A DNA stretch of 64,000 nucleotides, from positions 1 to 64,000 of the forward strand of contig JANFAH010000015.1 in assembly GCA_024663395.1 (NCBI GenBank). The letters run 5' to 3'. The notes beneath the pieces are model-generated. The model saw nothing but the letters and a program-made list of their open reading frames with translations. It was not told the origin of the DNA and did no database searches. This document shows positions 58,433-64,000 of this stretch, piece after piece. The translations under genes were made by a program, and so were the position numbers. This DNA is from Pisolithus tinctorius (taxonomy: Eukaryota > Basidiomycota > Agaricomycetes > Boletales > Pisolithaceae). How positions within the stretch are numbered: position 1 is the stretch's first letter; every line of letters begins with the position of its first letter.

Positions 58433-59560
58433 TTACCAGTTTACAGCATATTCAATACATAATCCAATGCTTGACTGCTGTGTTGATATAAGTAACCTCT
58501 GCAGGCCTTCCTCATTCAATGCACTTGCTGTGCACTGGATCAAAGTAGTGCAATCTGCACTCTCATTATGCATCTCTGTTGAGAATTCTTGCATCAAGTA
58601 TAACCATCTGACACAAATGCAATACTTACTTGTCAGTGGGAGATACATCTTAGGTGGGAATTTGCACTGGTCCAGTATCTGTTTGACATGTGTCTGCCAC
58701 TTTTCCAATAACAGAGATTCCCTTTCTGCAGCCATCTCCTCTGCTTCCTCCATCTCCAAACCTTCATCCAGAAGTTCCTCAATGGCAGCAAAATTCAATG
58801 CATCCACCTTTGTTAGCAGCACTATGACTGGAACTATGCAGATCCTGGTCAGTGAAAGCCATATTTCCTGAAGGGAATGTACCATGTCCTGTATCACACT
58901 CATTGAAGAACTTCTGTTCAGCTGCAGTGACCGTCCTGTGGTAGTCAGTCATGGGGATACAATACCTATGTATACCTGATGGTCAGTTGAGTTAGTAACT
59001 TCTAAGGTAATTCTCACCAAATTGCATGGATACGCTTCTTCAGTGTCCTTGCAGCTGCATGGTCCATAACAAACTTCTTCATCTCCTCAAACTGCTCAGC
59101 AGATCCTGCCTCAAACCCTCGAGAGTCATGGAATACAAAGCCTTGGTTGCTCTTGAACACAAGCTCATCTTCAATGTTATGGTAGCCACGCTAGAGGTAA
59201 TCAGCTGTAACTTCAGTTGCAGTAATCCAAGATTCTGTCTTACCCCTAAAGTGCCTTGCACAACATCATTGCCAATCTGCAAACTGTTAGACAAGCATCT
59301 AAAAATTCATATCAGTATACCTTATTTCCTTCTCCATCAAAGACATCAGGTTTGTCTACACTGTTGCAGACCCTCTGGAGGATGGTCGTTTTGCCAGCAT
59401 TTCCTCTTCCGATGACCAAAACTCGAAATTTCTCAATATTTTCCAGGTACTTCTTGGCCTTTTCGGGATCCATATGAAACATAGCAGGTGAAGGAGTGGT
59501 TTCTATTGTCTCAACCTTAAAAACACCCACATCCGCCAAATAATAGTAGTCATACTTATC
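58433..59560 (-). CDS. Fungal P-loop GTPase (G-domain protein), C-terminus unresolved
   Basis: Minus strand. The first clear exon (about 59,560-59,320) reads YYYLADVGVFKVETIE, then PEKAKKYLENIEKFRVLVIG and RGNAGKTTILQRVCN, i.e. a Walker A (G1) motif GRGNAGKTT. The following exons give IGNDVVQGTLG, NIEDELVFKSNQGFVFHDSR with G3 (DSRG), GFEAGSAEQFEEMKKFVMD, RTLKKRIHAIW, then YCIPMTDYHRTVTAAEQKFF, PVIVLLTKVDALNF (G4, TKxD), a long Glu-rich helix and ADCTTLIQCTASALNEEGLQ, ending CIEYAVNW before a stop at 58,433. It resembles the many single-domain GTPases of agaricomycetes (AIG1/septin-like fold); function unknown. The ATG and the 3' exons are not settled. A decayed unit may start further upstream (59,765-60,091). 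Confidence 0.75.
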
Positions 59561-59579
59561 GTGGTGCCCAGGCCAGTCA

Positions 59580-60091
59580 TTTCGCCAGTGAGGTTACTGG
59601 CTTCTGTACCTAAATCTTAGGAACCAGTTATAGTAAACAACAGTAAGCAACGACAATAACAGTACCTGCACTAGCTGCCACTTCAGCAGCATCATTCCTG
59701 GTAACGACCACTGGAACGAAGCCGGTCATATCGCCAGCTGGATTACTGGCTTCTGCGCTCACATTTAGCAACGAGTTGGCCGATGATGACAAGTAAATAT
59801 GATAGTACCTGCAGCTGAAGTTTCAGTGGTAACCGGATCACCGTGACTCTTGCGGGAGCGACGAGAGTGAGCGGCCTTGGCACACGGCAAGGAAGCCAGA
59901 AACTTCTTTACAAGCCCGGGAGCCATGTGGATTCGGGAGGTACAGGTCTTCGAAATGTTACGGGTGAGTAAGGCCTGCAATGGATCAGTGACGAGCGTTA
60001 TTCCCGTGAGGTTCAAGTTCGACGACGACGTGGAGAGACTGATACTATCAGAGACGTTTTGAAACTTCCCACCTGCACGAGTAGGAGGCAT
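59580..60091 (-). other. Possible 5' exons of the GTPase gene with a duplicated unit
   Basis: A minus frame from 60,091 (MPPTRAGGKFQNVSDSISLS, later HMAPGLVKKFLASLPCAKAA, ending VTTETSAAG before a GT donor at about 59,815) is followed by exon-like pieces EASNPAGDMTGFVPVVVTRN and EASNLTGEMTGLGTT. These lie in nearly identical sequence blocks about 160 bases apart (GAAGCCAGTAATCCAGCTGG and GAAGCCAGTAACCTCACTGG), each next to an AG. The last block does not connect in frame with YYYLADVGVFKV, so the true 5' end of the GTPase remains open. Confidence 0.35.
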
Positions 60092-60099
60092 GTCTTCTC

Positions 60100-61330
60100 A
60101 CGTGCCTGCCACTGCGCTTTGGCACAGCCTGGTAAATATGTGGGTCTGTAGCAGATGTAAAGGTGACGACACCGTGGCCCACTCTGAATAGGACTATCAG
60201 TATCTAGTCCAACCTTGAGCAGCGTGCCACCATCCTCGTCCGATCTCGAAGCTACCCTTGGCGAATGCATTGCGCGGCACTTATCTCACGCCGAAGTCCA
60301 ACTGGAAATGTTTTTCCACACCTGTTCGTGCGTCCCTACTCCTGGAAGACAGTTCGTTGGTTTTGGTGTGCGCAGGAAAGACGGTCCGTATTCGCAATTC
60401 AACCCTGGTCAATCTTGACCTACTGAAGGTTGAGTAGAGAGGAACTGATCAATACGGAGCAGCCGTTTTAGTGAGTTGAGGCGTCATATTTGGCATGCGA
60501 TACGGATCCAGAAGGGACCAGCGTGAAGGGGTGCGTTTTGTACGTTTGGGAAGGAAGAATTGTCCTTCAAGTAGTGATCGACGGCCACCGTTAGATGCTC
60601 CGAGGTTGTTGGTGTAAAGGTGCACGCTGTGACTGATCGTGGTCTGCTAAAGCATTGAGGTGACAGCTTTCAACATGTTACCGAAGGTGACCAACCGTAC
60701 CGAACTGTGTCGAACTCGGGCGTCTCCCCTCAATAACCAATTGCTATGTACCCTCAACGATCTACATGCCTGCATGCGTCTCCTCAGTCTCCTACGAGCT
60801 CCATCTTGTATATATGCGATAGTTCGGACGGAAAAGTAGATCGGGCATGCACACCAACGCTGTTTACATGTCGAGTTCGGCGTTTACTACGGGTGGGGCG
60901 AAGGAGAACAAGGTGTGTTCAAGGGTGGTCGAGAAGGTTACGAAGACTGGTTTCCTAGTGCGATCGTCAAGGCTGGGCACCCACGCTAGAAAGACCATCA
61001 ACGTCTGAACTCTACGCAATCCTCGTTCCAGTCTCGTTGCCAATGCCTGACGCAGTATGGCGACCTGACGCCTTTGGAAGCCTCTTGCCGTCGGTGGCAG
61101 GGGGTGGATGCCGAAGCAATTCGTCAAGGCCACCGCTGCGCTGCGGGCCGGCTACACACACAAAACACACTGATACTTGCCCTTGGATGTACGCGCTCCA
61201 GTCCTGTTTCCCATGCAGCAACACTCACTCCATAATCTTTTGTACATATCCTCAGCTCTCACTTGTGTTCGTCATAGATACGGCCAACGCTGAAGAAACT
61301 GGCGGTGGGTGGCCAATCCGGTGCCCATCT
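60100..61330. other. Stretch without a recognised gene
   Basis: Short ORFs (60,215-60,418 plus; 60,864-61,133 minus; 61,037-61,375 plus) have no recognised motif and no convincing splice partners. Possibly 5' exons of the broken gene at the right edge were here before the 1.3-kb element inserted, but I found no matching residues. Confidence 0.3.
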
Positions 61331-61336
61331 GTCCTA

Positions 61337-62661
61337 GCTCAACCGCCCCCCGACATACCACGTGACATCACGTGACATACTGGCGGTATTCCAAATTAGG
61401 AATGTCGGCGAAGCGCAGGTGGGTGTGGACGAGGCAGTAAAAAAAAACTATTACTGGTGATGCACTCCATATGTATGCCATAAATATAATAGGTGTAAGT
61501 TGTGCTACATCTCTCGCTTTTTTTCAGGATCGCGATAGCTTCCTGTTGATCATAGGATCTTCCTGACAGGCCAAGCAGTTCCAGAGTTATCTGCATATTT
61601 GTGGGAATGCCCACCCTTGAGGTCTTGTCGTTGTATCTCGTGTGTTGCTATGCCGTTTCTCTCGCCTTTTGGGTCCTTTGTTTCCCTCACTCAGCCATCG
61701 TTGTGGACGCCTCATTCATCCAATTCCGTGCGGTTGTTATAGAGATATGACCGTTTTTGTGTTAGGAATGCTGTGCGTTGCTTTTGTGTATACCTCGTGA
61801 CTGGGTGGTCAGGTTAGTGCGGTTCCCTTTTATCTGCACTGTTAGAGGTGTTCCCTACGATCTCCCAGTGTTTTTGTTGATCTCCCCAGCCGTTGTCGTT
61901 CAGGCGACTCTCCTGTCCCCACCCTTGAGGACTTGAGATCGTATCTCACGCGTTTCTCCGCCGCTCCTCTCGCTTTTTGGGCAGTTTCTTCCCCTCGCTT
62001 TACCCTTCCTGGGGATACATTTTTCATCCGTTTCCGCGCAGCCACTGTCGAGATATGCCTGTTTTTGTATTCAGGGGGTGGTGAGGCAACTTTGGGTATA
62101 GCTCTGGACTGGGTGGTCGAAATGGCGTGGTTCCTGTTTTTGGTGTACGTCTGTGGGTTCCCTACCATCTGCCATAATTTGGTGTTGATCCCCCTTGTCA
62201 CTCGAGGGTCTCCCCCCTCCCTCCCCCAGGCGATACCTCACCGGTGCGTACGCTATAGCTCGCCCGTTTCGCTGTCCTACTTCTCGCTTTTTCAGATTAT
62301 GGTACCACTCCACGAGACCTTCCGAATGGTATATATTTTATGTGTATTATTTCTGTTGCTTTGCTTTCTGACTTAGGACTACTGTGTTTTTGCCTCGTAG
62401 TACGCATTTTTGCATGCGTAGTCAGCACCCAGCGATACACGTGCATACAACTTTTTATTATACAAAAACAATAGACGGGTTGCAGCTTAGCCAGAGATGA
62501 CAGACAGTTAGGGCAGGCATCTGTGGGCTCAGGGCCTAACATAACGAGGGATGTATTGTACAAAACATGTGCATGTCAGACTCGGAAGACACCAAACGCT
62601 ACAAAAAGGTGCGGCTGGTATGTCACGTGATATCACGTGACATGTCGGGGGGCAGTTGAGC
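61337..62661. mobile_element. 1.3-kb non-autonomous element with 50-base terminal inverted repeats
   Basis: The left end GCTCAACCGCCCCCCGACAT, ACCACGTGACATCACGTGAC, ATAC is mirrored at the right end as GTCACGTGATATCACGTGAC, ATGTCGGGGGGCAGTTGAGC (62,622-62,661). The match continues inward by about 10 bases with lower identity. Both ends contain two CACGTG palindromes. No transposase-like frame lies inside; the longest ORF (61,933-62,376 plus) is a hydrophobic chance frame over a tandem repeat. I saw no clear target-site duplication (flanks CTGTCCTA and AAGGGAAG), so the class cannot be assigned. Size and structure fit a MITE-like element. Confidence 0.7.
61610..62220. repeat. Two to three degenerate 305-base repeats inside the TIR element
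   Basis: CCCACCCTTGAGG begins near 61,611 and again near 61,918. Blocks CTCTCGC.TTTTGGG, GAGATATG.C.TTTTTGT, GACTGGGTGGTC and TGTTGATC.CCC follow at the same distances in both copies. A third, shorter partial copy starts near 62,200 (CTCGAGGGTCTCC, then GTTTCGCTGTCC..CTCGCTTTTT). The element therefore has an internal tandem structure. Confidence 0.65.
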
Positions 62662-63843
62662 AAGGGAAGCTTTACATCCGGCATTACTCTTCACGAGCTC
62701 GCTAACAGGGCCTACGGGTACTGCAACAAGGAGACTGCGATCATCGATGCTTATGGCGGAAAGGATCGTCTAGACCGATTGGAACATCTTGTCTTAAAGC
62801 TGCTATTTGGCGCCGGGGCAGCACAGCTCTACCCAGAGCTCAGGACCCGGAAAAGCAGCCCCCTCAAAACGGGCTGCAGCTCCAGCACACGGGATCACCG
62901 AACCTTTCTTATCCTGCCGAGAGAGTTTGCGCTTTTATGGGCTTCTTTGAGCACCGCATCATGCCAAGTATCCTTGAAACCGAGCTACAGGCTCTAGCTC
63001 GGCTTTCGATGGCCAATGATAGCGACCGTATGGCAGAGTGGATGGCTTCTATGCTTCCGCAGAACATCCAACCTCAAGCTTGTTGGTACGCCGACGACGA
63101 TCAGTGCTGATCGGCACTCTGAGACATCGAGCCGGAGGTTAATGTTGCCGGGGTGACCGAGAGTGGTGCTTTGGTTCTCGATGGTTGTCGAGCAACATGC
63201 ATCCGCTGGGAGGACTCTCCAGAGATTTCGTTCCAGAAGACAGGGTCGATCAGGCGAACTATTGCTGGCAGAATACCGGTCACTCTTCTAGGTTGGGTGC
63301 TTTATGCCGCAACGTGGATGTCGATCCCTGCGACTGTATCAGTTGGTACCGCCCTCTTCGCATGTGCAGCGCTCATGCTGCTCTCTGGTCCTTTCCTGAC
63401 CGCCTACTCCATTTCTGGTCGCATTCTCGCCACGCAACCGCGATGTCGCCCGAAGAGGCCGCCAACCACATTCATGGTGCAACGTTGTCTAAGCGCCAGC
63501 GCCTATTCTTTACCCCCAGCGGTTCGCTGCTCGCTAAACCAGCAGAAGATGACATCCGACAAGGACTTGAAAGTCAATACGACGAAGCGTTAATGCAGAC
63601 CAGGGACGACATTTACACTCTAATCGACAGGTTCTCGGGAACACTCTATCATTTCACTGCGAAGCGTCCCCTCACGGTATGCCTTCTTACTGGACGCGAG
63701 GGCGGACTGGGTCGGTTTGTACTCTGCTCGGAGGATTGCGTTGCCAACGAGCTTCACAAAGAGCGGTACTATGCATGCCTTCTTACGTCCACCGAGCCAT
63801 GATTCCCTGCGATTGGGTTGCTATTGGCAACGCGAGAAAATGA
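62656..63843 (+). pseudogene. Agaricomycete membrane-protein family member, frameshifted
   Basis: A succession of plus frames gives LHELANRAYGYCNKETAI, LEHLVLKLLFGAGAAQLYPE, then (frame change near 62,840) NLSYPAERVCAFMGFFEHRI, LETELQALARLSMANDSDRM and EWMASMLPQNIQPQACWY. After two in-frame stops come EPEVNVAGVTESGALVLDG, a membrane segment region RIPVTLLGWVLYAATW and LMLLSGPFLTAYSISGRIL, then (frame change near 63,440) LFFTPSGSLLAKP, YTLIDRFSGTLYHFTAKRP, GRFVLCSEDCVANELHKE and AVLCMPSYVHRAMIPCDW, stop 63,841-63,843. The order is that of a fungal protein family I remember from agaricomycete genomes but cannot name or assign a function. Its 5' end meets the right end of the TIR element, and no upstream start was found. 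Confidence 0.5.
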
Positions 63844-63849
63844 AGGACT

Positions 63850-64000
63850 CGAATTATTTGATTCGCTTGTTTGGATATTGTTGTGTTATAGGACATACAT
63901 ACCTTGTGACAGTCTACACTCCTTACTACCACCGACAACTTATCGAAGCTTGATACCCATAGTATAGTATGCAGATATATGCTTCAGTCTCGTACTGCGA
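63850..64000. other. Window end
   Basis: About 150 bases with no recognised feature. Confidence 0.3.

Noticed and set aside
58125..58871. 248-codon plus-strand ORF
   Set aside because: It overlaps the antisense strand of the GTPase exons, which show clear G3 and G4 motifs on the minus strand.
61933..62376. 147-codon hydrophobic ORF as transposon gene
   Set aside because: It runs through the internal tandem repeat of the TIR element and has no transposase motif.
1..64000. Reverse transcriptase, integrase or Helitron protein genes
   Set aside because: I looked for motifs such as YxDD, DDE-type spacing and Rep/helicase signatures of Helitrons in the given frames and found none I could defend.
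1..64000. tRNA or rRNA genes
   Set aside because: No cloverleaf with A and B box sequences or rRNA segment was recognised by eye; a tRNA scan would be decisive.

Overview
The window looks like nuclear DNA of an agaricomycete basidiomycete fungus. Genes are split by many introns of about 45-60 bases with GT...AG ends. The gene families are typical of that group: a SANT/Myb-like protein, HET-domain remnants with TPRs, DUF6534-type membrane proteins, F-box/LRR proteins, SF1 helicases fused to a nuclease-like domain, and a fungal P-loop GTPase. All family names are from recognition of motifs; no database was searched.

Layout. 1-499: end of a SANT/Myb-like gene (minus) running off the edge. 1.1-37.5 kb: an accessory region dominated by an expanded family of isopenicillin-N-synthase-like 2-oxoglutarate/Fe(II) oxygenases. 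I find nine loci, called copies A to I, plus fragments. Copies F, H and I can be spliced by hand into complete or apparently complete reading frames; A, B, C, D, E and G are broken. HET fragments (2.1-3.3 and 9.5-10.7 kb), a TPR gene (8.2-9.2 kb) and a DUF6534-type membrane protein gene (20.4-22.2 kb) lie between them.

24.9-40.1 kb is rearranged. Two arms of about 5 kb in inverted orientation (24,876-29,891 and 32,549-37,533), each with an oxygenase gene (H and I), flank a truncated helicase gene. That helicase segment (29,983-32,544) is repeated directly at 37,533-40,091, where the gene continues to a complete end at 40,992.

41.5-45.7 kb holds two decayed genes: a carnitine O-acetyltransferase (minus) and an F-box/LRR protein (plus). 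46.5-52.5 kb is a compact, intact core block: PRMT3-type arginine methyltransferase, CCDC25/Jlp2-like protein (both minus), and RBM25-like splicing factor (plus, divergent from CCDC25). 53.6-58.4 kb is almost free of CpG and contains a minisatellite of 82-base units (about 27 copies), next to a GTPase gene (58.4-59.6 kb, minus). 61.3-62.7 kb is a 1.3-kb element with 50-base terminal inverted repeats, followed by a decayed fungal membrane-protein gene at the right edge.

The most notable observations are: the oxygenase array, in which a 7-base exon completes the codon of the metal-binding Asp; the nested inverted/direct duplication of the helicase; the abrupt change of CpG content inside the helicase gene; and the 82-base minisatellite.
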